Below are positions 18,200-27,946 of a stretch of DNA of 61,270 nucleotides, piece by piece. Both the position numbers and the translations under genes were made by a program. The notes beneath the pieces are model-generated. The model was not told the origin of the DNA, ran no database searches, and worked only from the letters and a program-made list of their open reading frames with translations. Every line of letters begins with the position of its first letter. Position 1 is the first letter of the stretch. Source of the DNA: Flammeovirga sp. OC4 (GTDB lineage: Bacteria; Bacteroidota; Bacteroidia; Cytophagales; Flammeovirgaceae); NCBI RefSeq assembly GCF_000812565.1, contig NZ_JTAM01000071.1:1-61270 (forward strand). The letters run 5' to 3'.

Positions 18200-20191
18200 A
18201 TGAGAGGCTATTGTGAAAACATAATAATTGTATTACTGATGATGGCATTGATACAGTTAACTTCTTGTGAAAATGCTGTTTATCCTAATAAAGTGGAGGC
18301 TAGTCTATCAATCATTGGAAAAAATGAAGCTGAATTGAGAAAAGTATTACGTTATTATCGAAATGATTCAATGAAGTTAATGGCGGCTTATTATCTCATC
18401 GAAAATTGTAAAAGGCATCAATATATTGAAAACCATTCTGTACATGATTCTGTTTTTTTTGCAATGGAAAAGTTCTTGGAGACTAAACCCAAAAAGCGGG
18501 ATAGAACTGAGTTTTTTAGAAATCAGATGAAAACGATTTCGTTAGAAGAAAGGAACAAATACAAGGTTAAAAAGATAAGGTTTGATATTGAAAATGTGAC
18601 ATCCGAATTTTTGATTGACAATATTGATGTCGCTTATGAAGCACATGAAAGATTACCTTCAAAATATCAAGTGGAAGACTCTATATTTCAGTCTTTTGTG
18701 CTCCCTTATAAATCATCAAATGAAGCACCTGAATTAGGGTTAAGGCGTGCTTTGTACCAACAGTATAATTGGTTTTATGATGTATTGTATAAGAATGGAA
18801 TATCAATAGCTCTCCATCAACTACATGATTCATTAAAGGTAATAGTTGGGCTAGAAATTGCTTACCCTGGCACACCTTCAATCTATCAACTCAATAAAGT
18901 AAAGCAAGGTGTTTGTACTCAGATGGTCGATTTGGAAGTTAATATATTGCGAAGCTTGGGGATTGCGGCATGTAAAGATTATGTACCTCAGTGGGGAAAT
19001 CATCATAAGTTGGGACATGCATGGATTATGGTCTTTTTAGGTAATGAATCATTTGCAATCGATGTCGAGACTTGGGAGGTATTGAATGATATTTATAAAG
19101 AAGCGGCCTTGCCAAAGGTGTATCGGATATCATTTCAATCTAAAACAGGTAATGAAGATGACCTGAAAAGGGGAATTGATGTTACAGCCCTTTATAAGGG
19201 ACAAAATGAATTTACTTTAAGTTTGGATAAAGGAAGCTTAGTAAGCAAGGTCGGTGTTTTCAAAACAGGAGGGGCTTTGAATCCGATATCAAGACCGTAT
19301 GTTGTTGATAACAAAACCGTGATGACTTTTACTAATTTTGGAAATGATCAGATTTACGGTTTGATGGAATACAGTGATCAAAAAATATCAAAGAAAGTAT
19401 TTTATCTTGACACCTTATCGAAGGTTCATCTTTTAAAAGCAAATTATGCTCAACGAATTTCTACTACTATTACGCGTAAGTATCCTTTTATTTCACCAAG
19501 AAAATTAGATAAGAAAAGATGGAAAGATTCACTAATTGGTAGTCAAATTCTAGTTGCTAATAAAAAGGATCTATCTGATCAGAAATTATTGATTACCATC
19601 AATGAGTTAAAAAGCACGAAGCCATTATTAATAGATTTAGAAAAGGTTAAAAAGTACAAGTATTATATTTTTAGAAGTCCAAAAGATAAGGAAATAGAAA
19701 TAGCAGAGGTACATTTAGTAGATAAAAGAGGAGAAATGATTAAACCTTTGCTCACCACTTTTTGGATTAAGGGAAAGAAAAGAAAAAAGCTTAGATTTTC
19801 AGAAAGAATGTTTGACAAAAAGCCTCTTACATTTTTCAAGAATAAAAATTTTGATGTCATAATTGAGGTGAAAGACCATCAGTCGGTTAGTGGTTTTTTG
19901 GTTCAGTCTCGTAATGATGATAATGATATCCGAATAGGAGATATTTATGACTTACTTTTTTGGGACAATGGTTGGCATTCTATGGGACAACAAAAGGCTG
20001 AAAGCTATGAATTGATTTACAAAAACGTTCCAACAGAAACGGCTTATTGGTTGAAAAATATTTCAAGAGGACAAGAAGAATATGTTTTTTTATTGGATAG
20101 CCAAGGAAATCAATATTGGCCTTGCAGTTCTCGTTTTAAGGGAGATTTCAAACGTTTTGCCCGTAAAGTGTATCTCTGGGATGCTATTTAG
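18200..20191 (+). CDS. transglutaminase-like domain lipoprotein
   Basis: A 663-residue protein. The ATG at 18200 gives a lipoprotein signal (LLMMALIQLTSC); the frame is open further upstream but without a signal peptide. A transglutaminase-like (papain-fold) core shows a full triad: C239 in QGVCTQMVDLE, H273 in LGHAWIMV and D288 in FAIDVETWE. It is preceded by an alpha-helical region and followed by about 370 residues likely to be beta-sandwich domains. Members of this fold include peptidases, peptide-processing and glycan-associated enzymes; the substrate here is unknown. It is a single gene between two terminators in the middle of a sugar-use region, so a role in handling the glycan or its peptide is only a guess from context. 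Confidence 0.75.
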   Translation: MRGYCENIIIVLLMMALIQLTSCENAVYPNKVEASLSIIGKNEAELRKVLRYYRNDSMKLMAAYYLIENCKRHQYIENHSVHDSVFFAMEKFLETKPKKRDRTEFFRNQMKTISLEERNKYKVKKIRFDIENVTSEFLIDNIDVAYEAHERLPSKYQVEDSIFQSFVLPYKSSNEAPELGLRRALYQQYNWFYDVLYKNGISIALHQLHDSLKVIVGLEIAYPGTPSIYQLNKVKQGVCTQMVDLEVNILRSLGIAACKDYVPQWGNHHKLGHAWIMVFLGNESFAIDVETWEVLNDIYKEAALPKVYRISFQSKTGNEDDLKRGIDVTALYKGQNEFTLSLDKGSLVSKVGVFKTGGALNPISRPYVVDNKTVMTFTNFGNDQIYGLMEYSDQKISKKVFYLDTLSKVHLLKANYAQRISTTITRKYPFISPRKLDKKRWKDSLIGSQILVANKKDLSDQKLLITINELKSTKPLLIDLEKVKKYKYYIFRSPKDKEIEIAEVHLVDKRGEMIKPLLTTFWIKGKKRKKLRFSERMFDKKPLTFFKNKNFDVIIEVKDHQSVSGFLVQSRNDDNDIRIGDIYDLLFWDNGWHSMGQQKAESYELIYKNVPTETAYWLKNISRGQEEYVFLLDSQGNQYWPCSSRFKGDFKRFARKVYLWDAI

Positions 20192-20194
20192 ACT

Positions 20195-20236
20195 AGAACT
20201 TTACTTGATATAAACGATCAGGTTAAGTTCTTTTTT
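20195..20236 (+). terminator. rho-independent terminator
   Basis: AGAACTTTACTTGAT pairs with ATCAGGTTAAGTTCT (two mismatches) around a short loop, followed by six T. It is related in sequence to the terminator at 17874, so the same hairpin type flanks the transglutaminase-like gene on both sides. Confidence 0.75.
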
Positions 20237-20485
20237 ACATCAATTCATCATCTGTTACAAAAGTGATTCAAGTTTGAGATAGTATAATGCCTAATTTTCC
20301 CTTTTACAATCCGTTATTGATCAATTTGTATTATTCTACCACTATTTCAGATTATTCGATTGGATTATCAATCTATATTTAAACCAACAAGTAAGCTTCA
20401 ATCAAGTGCATTGAAAATAGTATCATTATTCACTGTTAGGCGTAAGCCTAAAAAATATGATGCTAAATAATGATTAATAATTGAT

Positions 20486-21337
20486 ATGATAAGTAAACGT
20501 TACATTACCTTAGGTATTTTATTCCTAACCTCTTTTTTTAGCTACTCTCAAACAGACAGCTCTTCAAAATTTCCTTCTTCAAATAATGTAATGATAGAAG
20601 TTAACTTTAATCCATTTGGTGATAATGGAGTTTTTAGCTTTGATAATGTGAAAACAAAGTATTGGATAAATAATAAAACGGCACTTAGACTTGGATTGCA
20701 GTTTGATTATAAAAAAAATTCTACAACAGAAGATGATTATAAACCTAATGAAGAAAATAAACCAACTATTTCTGAAAAATCATTCTTAGTTGGGTTCAAA
20801 CCAGGTATTGAATTTAGAATTCTTCAAAATACGAGGGTTTCATCTTATTGGGGAGTTGAATTTTCATATGTAAATAAATCAACAAGTTCGGAATATGTGG
20901 ATTACTATAGAGATATTTATAGTGATAAAGAAGAGTATAATACTGTTGAAACAAAATTAGATGGTGCATGGAGAAGTGTTTCTCTTCAAGAATTTGACTC
21001 TGTTAACGAATGGGGTGGGTTATCGCAACGTACTTATAGTTCAACAAATTATACTGGTGAACGGGCCTTTTCTTCTTATGGCTTAAACCTAATTTTAGGT
21101 ACAGACTTTTTTATAATTCGTCATCTATATCTAGGGTTTGAAATTGGATTAGGTTATGAAGTGACAAACTACAAGGAAATTGATCTTGAAATAATTGATA
21201 ATCGTAAATATAACCCGCTTTTTCCTTATCTACCACCAAGGGATATTGAAGATATAAAAATAACAAACCCGTCAAGTACATCAACTGATTTTGGATTTTA
21301 TTTCAATAATGCTATTCGACTAGGTTTCTATTTTTAG
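20486..21337 (+). CDS. outer-membrane beta-barrel protein, function unknown
   Basis: A 283-residue protein with signal peptide (about 1-21, SFFSYSQ). Alternating hydrophobic strands (ALRLGLQFDY, FLVGFKPGIEF, YLGFEIGLGYEV, NAIRLGFYF) and a C-terminal Phe mark it as an outer-membrane beta-barrel. No specific family is recognised. It lies 152 bp upstream of a GH78-like gene and could be a porin-like or scaffold protein; no function is claimed. Confidence 0.65.
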   Translation: MISKRYITLGILFLTSFFSYSQTDSSSKFPSSNNVMIEVNFNPFGDNGVFSFDNVKTKYWINNKTALRLGLQFDYKKNSTTEDDYKPNEENKPTISEKSFLVGFKPGIEFRILQNTRVSSYWGVEFSYVNKSTSSEYVDYYRDIYSDKEEYNTVETKLDGAWRSVSLQEFDSVNEWGGLSQRTYSSTNYTGERAFSSYGLNLILGTDFFIIRHLYLGFEIGLGYEVTNYKEIDLEIIDNRKYNPLFPYLPPRDIEDIKITNPSSTSTDFGFYFNNAIRLGFYF

Positions 21338-21489
21338 ATAGAAATAATACTTACATACAGTAATAAAAATATTTTCCGAAGGGAAATACGATAAGTTCGA
21401 GCTTTAAAGACATTTAAGAACAACTATAAAACGATAAAAAGAGATACACTCTGAATATCTCTACAAGAATCTGAAAAGTATAAACTAAC

Positions 21490-23880
21490 ATGAAAAAATT
21501 ATTACAAAAAACATTAACATTAAGTGTGTTTTTACTCTTAATGTCGCTTTACAGTCATGCAACTGCTCCAATTGATTGGGGAAAAGCACAATGGATTTGG
21601 CAAGAAGAAGACAGTCCATCAAATACATGGATGTGTTTTAGAAAAACGGTTGAACTAGAAAATGTACCAAAATTAGTCGATGCTCATATCTCTGTTGATA
21701 GCAAATTTTGGTTATGGGTGAATGGTGAGATGGTAATGTTTGAAGGCGGGCTTTCAAGAGGTCCGAGCCAAGCTGGAGAATGGAATCGTAAGGAGAAAAT
21801 AACACCTGCTAATTCATGGTATGAGACGGTAAACATTCAACCTTACCTTAAGAAAGGAAAAAATACGATTGCATTATTAGTGTGGTATTGGGGAAGAGAA
21901 ACACACAAAGGAACCCACATTGATAGTGAAAAAGGAGGACTACTTTTTCATTCACAAGTAGGGCAACAAACTGTAGTATCGGACAAATCATGGAAAGTGC
22001 GACAACACCCTGCTTATGACAATACCATTGCACCTGCAAGTAAAAACTTAACACAATTTAGTGTGCAATTTGATGCTCAAAAGGCATTGAATGATTGGAC
22101 TTCAAAAGCTTGGTATACAGCTGGTTTTAATGATAAGAAATGGAGTGAGGCTTCCGAGAAAGGTAAATTAGGAACGGCTCCATGGTACATTGTAGAGCCT
22201 AATATGGTTCCTCACTTAATCAATCATGGTTTAGTAGACTATGAAAATGCTGACCTTAAATTACCGTTTGTAAGTGATGGGAAAATGTTGAAATGTAAAC
22301 TGCCCTTCAATAAACAAATTACGCCTTACTTTGAGGTTGAAGCGAAGTCAGCCGGTGATACTATTTTTATTACAACGGATAATCATCTCAACAAGATGAC
22401 CGCTACTTATATCACTAAAAAAGGGAAACAAACTTTTGAAGGTTTTTCATGGATGAATGGTCATGAGATAAGATATACTTTCCCTAAAGGCATAAAAGTG
22501 ACCGCTTTAAAATACCGGTGGATGAGTGTAGGAGAAATGGTGGGTACTTTTGAAGTAGATGATCCTTTTTACAGCCGTTTATGGGAGATGGGAAATAATA
22601 CATTGTTTGTTTGTGCCCGCGATAATTTTATGGATTGTCCTGATAGAGAAAGAGCATTGTGGATTGGTGATGTGGCGGATCAAACAGGTTATTTATTCTA
22701 TTCGATGGACAATGCAGGGCGTCAGTTGTTGAAAAAGGCAATATTACAGACCATGATGTTTAGTCAAGATGGTGTGATCGGTGCCTTAGGTCCGCTGAGA
22801 GTAAGAGAATTAGTATCTCAAAGTTTACAGTTTATTTCAGGATCAATATGGCCTTATTATTTGAATACTGGAGATCAAGAAACATTAGAAAAAGTATATC
22901 CTTATGTATATGCTTACTTGGATTTATTTCCAATGAAAGAAAATGGTTTGCCTGAATATAGAAGAGGAAAAAGTCCTGACTCTTGGGATTGGTTGGATTG
23001 GGGTGTTGCCAACACGATTGATAAGCAACCTATTCAAATGGCTTTTTACTATTTAGCTCTGACAGAAGCGAAAAAAATGGCGGAAGTAGTAGGAGCAAAA
23101 GAACATATTGGATGGTATCAAAAGCGTATTGATGCTATGAAAGTAGCTTATGATAAGGCGTTTTGGAAAGATGGTTTTTACAGTACTGATGTAAAGAAAT
23201 TTAAAGATGATAGAGCCAATGCCATTGCTATAGTTTCTGGAATTGCCAATCCAGCGTATTATGATCAAATTGTAGATAATGTATTGATTCCGAACCGTTT
23301 TTCAAGTCCACATTTTGAATGGATTGCAGAGGAAGCGATGTGTATTGCAGGAAGACATGAAGCATCATTACAAAGAATGAAGGAGCAATACCAAAGTCAG
23401 GTGGACCGAAAAGGGATGACGACTTTGTATGAGAAATTTCCGAAAGGAGGAAGTTACAATCACGCTTGGAATGCTCCGAATACAGTGCTTTCGAAATACA
23501 TTGCGGGTATTCGTCCTACTGCCGTTGCGTGGAGTGAATATGAAATCATGCCAACGCTATTACACCTAAAAGAGTTAGAAGAAAAAGTGCCAACGGTGAA
23601 GGGAAATATTGAATTCCAAATCAAAAAATCAAGTAAAGGTTATCAGTTAAATCTTCTTTCTCCAAAAGAAACTAACGCCTTTGTGGGAATTCCTAAAGAC
23701 GGAAAAGCTATTCAAACAGTGACTGTTAATGGCAAAGAAGTTTGGAGCAATGGAAAGTTTAAGAATCAGTTACAAGCAATATCTTTTATAGAGGAATCTG
23801 ATACTTTTTTGAAGTTTAAAATTGCTGAAGGAGAGTATTCTATTCAAGCTATTTACGGTAAAGAATTACCTAACAGATAG
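21490..23880 (+). CDS. GH78-like alpha-L-rhamnosidase, paralogue of the 785-residue protein
   Basis: A 796-residue protein with signal peptide (about 1-25, SLYSHA). N-terminal sugar-binding beta-sandwich (IWQEEDSPSNTWMCFRKT, DSKFWLWVNGEMVMFEGGLSRG) followed by a six-hairpin catalytic barrel. The motif DCPDRERALWIGDVADQTG begins at D382, with E387 the probable general acid, the same compact variant as in the protein at 8959. Other stretches are also shared (LPFNKQITPYF, TTLYEKF, YNHAWNAPN, VLSKYIAGI), so the two genes arose by duplication. The duplicate is now outside the main rhamnosidase operon and ends at a terminator, so it may be expressed separately. Confidence 0.82.
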   Translation: MKKLLQKTLTLSVFLLLMSLYSHATAPIDWGKAQWIWQEEDSPSNTWMCFRKTVELENVPKLVDAHISVDSKFWLWVNGEMVMFEGGLSRGPSQAGEWNRKEKITPANSWYETVNIQPYLKKGKNTIALLVWYWGRETHKGTHIDSEKGGLLFHSQVGQQTVVSDKSWKVRQHPAYDNTIAPASKNLTQFSVQFDAQKALNDWTSKAWYTAGFNDKKWSEASEKGKLGTAPWYIVEPNMVPHLINHGLVDYENADLKLPFVSDGKMLKCKLPFNKQITPYFEVEAKSAGDTIFITTDNHLNKMTATYITKKGKQTFEGFSWMNGHEIRYTFPKGIKVTALKYRWMSVGEMVGTFEVDDPFYSRLWEMGNNTLFVCARDNFMDCPDRERALWIGDVADQTGYLFYSMDNAGRQLLKKAILQTMMFSQDGVIGALGPLRVRELVSQSLQFISGSIWPYYLNTGDQETLEKVYPYVYAYLDLFPMKENGLPEYRRGKSPDSWDWLDWGVANTIDKQPIQMAFYYLALTEAKKMAEVVGAKEHIGWYQKRIDAMKVAYDKAFWKDGFYSTDVKKFKDDRANAIAIVSGIANPAYYDQIVDNVLIPNRFSSPHFEWIAEEAMCIAGRHEASLQRMKEQYQSQVDRKGMTTLYEKFPKGGSYNHAWNAPNTVLSKYIAGIRPTAVAWSEYEIMPTLLHLKELEEKVPTVKGNIEFQIKKSSKGYQLNLLSPKETNAFVGIPKDGKAIQTVTVNGKEVWSNGKFKNQLQAISFIEESDTFLKFKIAEGEYSIQAIYGKELPNR

Positions 23881-23892
23881 ATATTTTAAGAG

Positions 23893-23938
23893 ATCATCAT
23901 TAGTCTATCTTGAAGGCTAATGGTGATTATTTTTTTAT
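23893..23938 (+). terminator. rho-independent terminator
   Basis: ATCATCATTAG (23893-23903) pairs with CTAATGGTGAT (23917-23927), followed by TATTTTTTTA. It ends the GH78-like gene; the next sulfatase starts only about 15 bp later. Confidence 0.75.
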
Positions 23939-23954
23939 GATAAAGTAATTATAG

Positions 23955-25445
23955 ATGATGAAAAGAAATACAATAGACTACCTTATATTTTCAGTTCTTT
24001 TCACTCTTTTGGGGATGAGTTGTAGTACTCAAAAGACTGGGCAAAAAGCGGAGGTAACTACTACAAAACCTAATATTATTTACATTTTAGCAGATGATTT
24101 AGGATATGGAGATTTAAGTCTGACAGGACAAACGAAGTTCAAGACACCGAATATCGATCGATTGGCTAAAGATGGAATGTTCTTTACACAGCATTACTCT
24201 GGCTCAACGGTTTGTGCACCTTCTCGTTCCACTTTGATGACTGGATTGCATACGGGCCATACCTATATCAGAGGCAACCGAGAAAGAAGACCCGAAGGGC
24301 AATTTCCATTGGAGGCATCAACCGTTACAGTCGCAAAGGTTTTAAAATCTGCAGGGTATGTAACAGGAGCATTTGGAAAATGGGGATTAGGTTATCCTGG
24401 TTCAGAAGGCGACCCTAATAATCAGGGCTTTGATGAATTTTATGGTTATAACTGTCAAAGACTAGGACACAATTATTATCCTTATCATTTATGGGAAAAT
24501 CAGTCGAAAGTACAATTGGCAGGAAATGCAGGGAAGAAAACAGAGGCCTATGCTCCAGATTTGATTCATGATAAATCAATGGAATTTATAGAAAATAATA
24601 AGGATACCACTTTCTTTATGTATTACCCGTCTATTATTCCTCATGCAGAATTATTGGTGCCAGATAGCCTTCTTCAAAAATACAGCGGACAACTTTTACC
24701 TGAAAAGGAATACAAAGGTGTAGATGAAGGAAGAGCGTATAAAAAAGGGGGATATGGTTCTCAGAAAGAATCACATGCAGCCTTTGCTGCCATGGTTTAT
24801 TTGTTGGATAAGCAGGTGGGGGAAATAAGATCAAAGCTAGAAGAATTGGGAATAGCAGAAAACACGATCATTATTTTTAGTTCTGATAATGGCCCTCATA
24901 AAGAAGGAGGTGCAGACCCCGATTATTTTAATAGTAATGCCGCTTTTAGAGGATACAAACGCAACTTAACGGAGGGAGGAATTCGCCTACCAATGATTGC
25001 GTATTGGCCGAATAAAATTAAATCCCATTCAACATCAGATCATATTTCTGCTTTTTGGGATTTTATGCCTACTGCTTGTGAAATCGCTGGGGTCAATCCT
25101 CCCAATCAAATTGATGGAATCTCTTTCTTACCCGAATTGTTAGGGAAGTCTCAGCCACAACATGATTTCTTGTATTGGGAATTCCCAGCAAGAGGAGGAA
25201 AACAGGCCGTTAGAGTACGTAATTGGAAAGGAATAAGATTGAATATGTCGAAAAATCCTGAAGCTTCTATTGCTCTTTATGATGTAACGGTTGATCCAGG
25301 AGAAAAGAATAATGTTGCGGACCAAAACCCTGAGGTTGTGAAGGAAATCGTTGAGATCATGAAAAGAGAACACACTTATTCAGAGGTATTTAGTTTTGAT
25401 TACGAAAAGGGGTCTTCTGAAAAAGCATCTCTACCCATACATTAA
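23955..25445 (+). CDS. sulfatase (S1 family, arylsulfatase A-like) lipoprotein
   Basis: A 496-residue sulfatase with lipoprotein signal (LLGMSC, Cys23); the ATG at 23958 is an equally possible start. The canonical formylglycine signature CAPSRST begins at C87. Metal ligands are visible in ILADDLGYGDLSLTG (DD 47-48) and SSDNGPHKEGG; the histidine motif is GAFGKWGLGYPGSEG, so the usual GKWHLG histidine is replaced by Gly here, as in many bacterial arylsulfatases. The C-terminal DPGEKNNVADQNPEV is standard. It should act on a sulfated sugar in the periplasm; regiospecificity cannot be told. A repeat element follows. Confidence 0.92.
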   Translation: MMKRNTIDYLIFSVLFTLLGMSCSTQKTGQKAEVTTTKPNIIYILADDLGYGDLSLTGQTKFKTPNIDRLAKDGMFFTQHYSGSTVCAPSRSTLMTGLHTGHTYIRGNRERRPEGQFPLEASTVTVAKVLKSAGYVTGAFGKWGLGYPGSEGDPNNQGFDEFYGYNCQRLGHNYYPYHLWENQSKVQLAGNAGKKTEAYAPDLIHDKSMEFIENNKDTTFFMYYPSIIPHAELLVPDSLLQKYSGQLLPEKEYKGVDEGRAYKKGGYGSQKESHAAFAAMVYLLDKQVGEIRSKLEELGIAENTIIIFSSDNGPHKEGGADPDYFNSNAAFRGYKRNLTEGGIRLPMIAYWPNKIKSHSTSDHISAFWDFMPTACEIAGVNPPNQIDGISFLPELLGKSQPQHDFLYWEFPARGGKQAVRVRNWKGIRLNMSKNPEASIALYDVTVDPGEKNNVADQNPEVVKEIVEIMKREHTYSEVFSFDYEKGSSEKASLPIH

Positions 25446-25456
25446 GAAATGCAATC

Positions 25457-25675
25457 TAGTCTAAGTTTTCGTTAATTTATAGTATTTAGAAACTGGGAGG
25501 TTTCTGATGATCTGTAGGATACGAATGACGCTATCACTTACCATTCACGCCAGTGGACTTTCCACTCTTTTGACTTCCTTGCTTTGTTTCTTTGTTAAGA
25601 CAAAATTAAGAAGAAGTAGAACATAAAAAGCTTGTAGAAATTTTAATTGATAGTTAACGATAACTTAGTTTTACA
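25457..25675 (+). repeat. terminal-inverted-repeat element, copy 1 (internally deleted)
   Basis: The left end TAGTCTAAGTTTTCG (25457-25471) and the right end CGATAACTTAGTTTTACA (25658-25675) are inverted relatives of the ends of the copy at 30287. Shared internal blocks include GGTTTCTGATGATCTGTAGG, ATTCACGCCAGTGG and TTAAGACAAAATTAAG. At 219 bp it lacks the central part of the longer copies. No coding capacity. It lies 127 bp upstream of the next sulfatase. The stretch after it (25676-25801) holds an imperfect palindrome near 25724-25748 (ATGTTGCATTGCGATGTCC). Confidence 0.75.
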
Positions 25676-25801
25676 CTATTTTTTCACACTCAATTTTGAT
25701 GAGTATTCAGTAGTTACACTCGTAAGGATGTTGCATTGCGATGTCCTTGCGGACTACTATAAGGTATCATACAATTAACAGTTGAGATAAAAAGAAAGCA
25801 C

Positions 25802-27199
25802 ATGAAATTACTACTTTTATTTACAACCCTTATTACTTTATCATTTACTGCTTACAGCACTTCACCAAAAGATAAAATCAAACCTAATATCATTATTATC
25901 AATGTAGATGATCTGGGATGGAAAGATGTAGGTTTTATGGGAAGCCAATTCTATGAAACACCTAATATTGACCGACTGTCTACATCAGGAATGATTTTCA
26001 CCAACGGCTATTCCGCTTCGGCCAATTGTGCACCAAGTAGAGCTTGTTTGATGACAGGATTATGGACCACCCGCCATGGTATTTATACGGTGGGTTCTTC
26101 GGAGAGAGGAGCCTCAAAAAATCGAAAATTAATTCCAACACCAAACAAAACCATATTATCAAAGGACTTTACAGTAATTTCTGAAGTTTTACAGAAAAAT
26201 GGTTATACAACATGTCATGCAGGAAAATGGCATTTGAGTCATAACCCTCTGCAATATGGTTTTGATGTAAACATTGGTGGTGGGCATAATGGTAATCCGG
26301 GAAGTTACTACCCTCCCTACAAAAAAGTTAAATTAGAAGGTCACGATAATGAGTATTTGACAGACTTGGTGATGAGAAAAACGCTAAGTTTTGTGGATAC
26401 AATTTCATCTCCATTTTTCTTGTATTACGCTCCCTATGCTGTACATACCCCGATTGAGCCCGTTAAGTCATTATTGAAAAAATATAAAACTAAAGAAGGC
26501 TCTAACGGTCAGACGAATGCCTCTTATGCTTCAATGGTTGAAAATTTGGATAGAAATATAGGATTGCTGCTCACAAAAATGGAGGAGAAAGGAATGCTAG
26601 AAAACACATTGATTGTATTTACCTCAGACAATGGTGGATTATATGGCGTGACGAAACAAATACCATTAAGAGCAGGTAAAGGAAGCTATTATGAAGGAGG
26701 AATTCGCTTGCCTTTTATGTTTGTCTACAAAGGTAAAATAGCCTCAAATATCAAGAGTGATGTTCCAATTTCAAATTTAGATATCTTTCCAACAATTTTA
26801 AAATATGCTGGGGTGACCACTTTCCAGCAATCACTTGATGGAGATGACTTATCACCCATTTTAGAAGGTGAAAAGACTGAACTAGATCGCCCTCTTTTTT
26901 GGCATTTCCCAATTTATCTTCAAGCCTATCGAAAGACAAAGAATGAAAACAGGGATCTATTATTCAGAACTCGTCCTGGATCAGTGGTACGTTACAAAAA
27001 TTGGAAGTTGCATTATTATTTCGAAAATGATGAGGTGGAACTTTATAATTTAGATTTAGACATCGGGGAAAGAAATAATGTAGCATTTAAATACCCTGAG
27101 AAGAAAGAAGAGTTATTAGGTTATTTAAAGAAATGGTGGAAAGAAACGAATGCACCGATTCCAAAGAAATTGAACCCAGAGTTTAGATCTTCCAAATAA
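25802..27199 (+). CDS. sulfatase (S1 family)
   Basis: A 465-residue sulfatase with signal peptide (about 1-20, FTAYST). The formylglycine signature CAPSRAC begins at C76; DD at 36-37 (NVDDLGW), GKWHLSH, and TSDNGGLYGVTK complete the active site. It is paralogous to the two other sulfatases but clearly a different subfamily (YTVGSSERGASKNRKL insert, WHFPIYLQAYRKTKNENRD near the C-terminus). Three distinct sulfatases imply several sulfate positions, or exo and endo modes, on the same polymer. It is probably a single-gene unit, since a strong terminator follows. Confidence 0.93.
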   Translation: MKLLLLFTTLITLSFTAYSTSPKDKIKPNIIIINVDDLGWKDVGFMGSQFYETPNIDRLSTSGMIFTNGYSASANCAPSRACLMTGLWTTRHGIYTVGSSERGASKNRKLIPTPNKTILSKDFTVISEVLQKNGYTTCHAGKWHLSHNPLQYGFDVNIGGGHNGNPGSYYPPYKKVKLEGHDNEYLTDLVMRKTLSFVDTISSPFFLYYAPYAVHTPIEPVKSLLKKYKTKEGSNGQTNASYASMVENLDRNIGLLLTKMEEKGMLENTLIVFTSDNGGLYGVTKQIPLRAGKGSYYEGGIRLPFMFVYKGKIASNIKSDVPISNLDIFPTILKYAGVTTFQQSLDGDDLSPILEGEKTELDRPLFWHFPIYLQAYRKTKNENRDLLFRTRPGSVVRYKNWKLHYYFENDEVELYNLDLDIGERNNVAFKYPEKKEELLGYLKKWWKETNAPIPKKLNPEFRSSK

Positions 27200-27229
27200 T
27201 TAAGTTTGCCCCTTTTGGAAAGGCAATAG

Positions 27230-27271
27230 GTCCATGTAATTGTACTCAAACACATTTACATGGACTTTTTT
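27230..27271 (+). terminator. rho-independent terminator
   Basis: GTCCATGTAA (27230-27239) pairs with TTACATGGAC (27256-27265), followed by TTTTTTC. Ends the sulfatase gene. Confidence 0.8.
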
Positions 27272-27400
27272 CGTCTATTGTTTAGAAAGTGTTTCTGATG
27301 GGTATTCATAAAATGTGGAAAGAATATTGATGCAGGTAGTTAACGATTGTAAATACAGGTCGTTTACAAGCGGATCATCAACAATATAAAAGAATTGGTT

Positions 27401-27616
27401 ATGAAGACATTAAAATTATTCGGGAAGATATTTTTAATCTTTTTAGGGTGTATCTTAGGTTTACTAATAGGCTTTGAAATAGGAAGTGAAAATGCAACAA
27501 GTGCATCATCCATAGAACCTGCAATAACTGCTCTGATGGGGTTACCTGTTGGAGGAATAATATCTTTAGTTATATATTTTATTGTATCTAGGTGGAGAAA
27601 AAAAGAGGTAGAATAA
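27401..27616 (+). CDS. small two-helix membrane protein, tandem copy 1
   Basis: A 71-residue protein from the ATG at 27401, which aligns with the start of copy 2 (a TTG two codons earlier is less likely). Two hydrophobic segments (about 8-28, IFLIFLGCILGLLIGFEIG, and 43-63) and a basic tail (RWRKKEVE) suggest an inner-membrane hairpin. No family recognised. Function unknown; it has no evident link to sugar use. Confidence 0.6.
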   Translation: MKTLKLFGKIFLIFLGCILGLLIGFEIGSENATSASSIEPAITALMGLPVGGIISLVIYFIVSRWRKKEVE

Positions 27617-27724
27617 ACTTTTTACCAAATACCGCTGATAAAAATGATTTAATCTTAAATCTAATGGGCGAAGATTTTTCAATAAAAAATTATAGTATTT
27701 CATATTAAAATTTTGTTTTAAATA

Positions 27725-27946
27725 ATGAAAACATTAAAATTATTCGGGAAGATATTTTTAATATTTTTAGGAAGCATCTTAGGGTTTATTATAGCATATG
27801 AGGTAGGAGAATTACAAGGTTATACGGGATCTTCCTCAATAGGTGCATTTATGATAGGCTTACTAGGGATTCCGATCGGAGCACTCACCGTCTTTTTTAT
27901 ATTTCTTTTCATTTCAAAGAAGAAAAAAGAAGGTGATGTGCAATAA
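27725..27946 (+). CDS. small two-helix membrane protein, tandem copy 2
   Basis: A 73-residue paralogue of the preceding gene. The first 48 coding bases differ at only about 3 positions, while the middle and C-terminal parts have diverged, which suggests a fairly recent local duplication with later drift. It has two hydrophobic segments and a basic tail (SKKKKEGD). A short block upstream of it (about 27691-27711) recurs at about 28094-28114 behind it, so the duplicated unit includes flanking DNA. Function unknown. Confidence 0.6.
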   Translation: MKTLKLFGKIFLIFLGSILGFIIAYEVGELQGYTGSSSIGAFMIGLLGIPIGALTVFFIFLFISKKKKEGDVQ

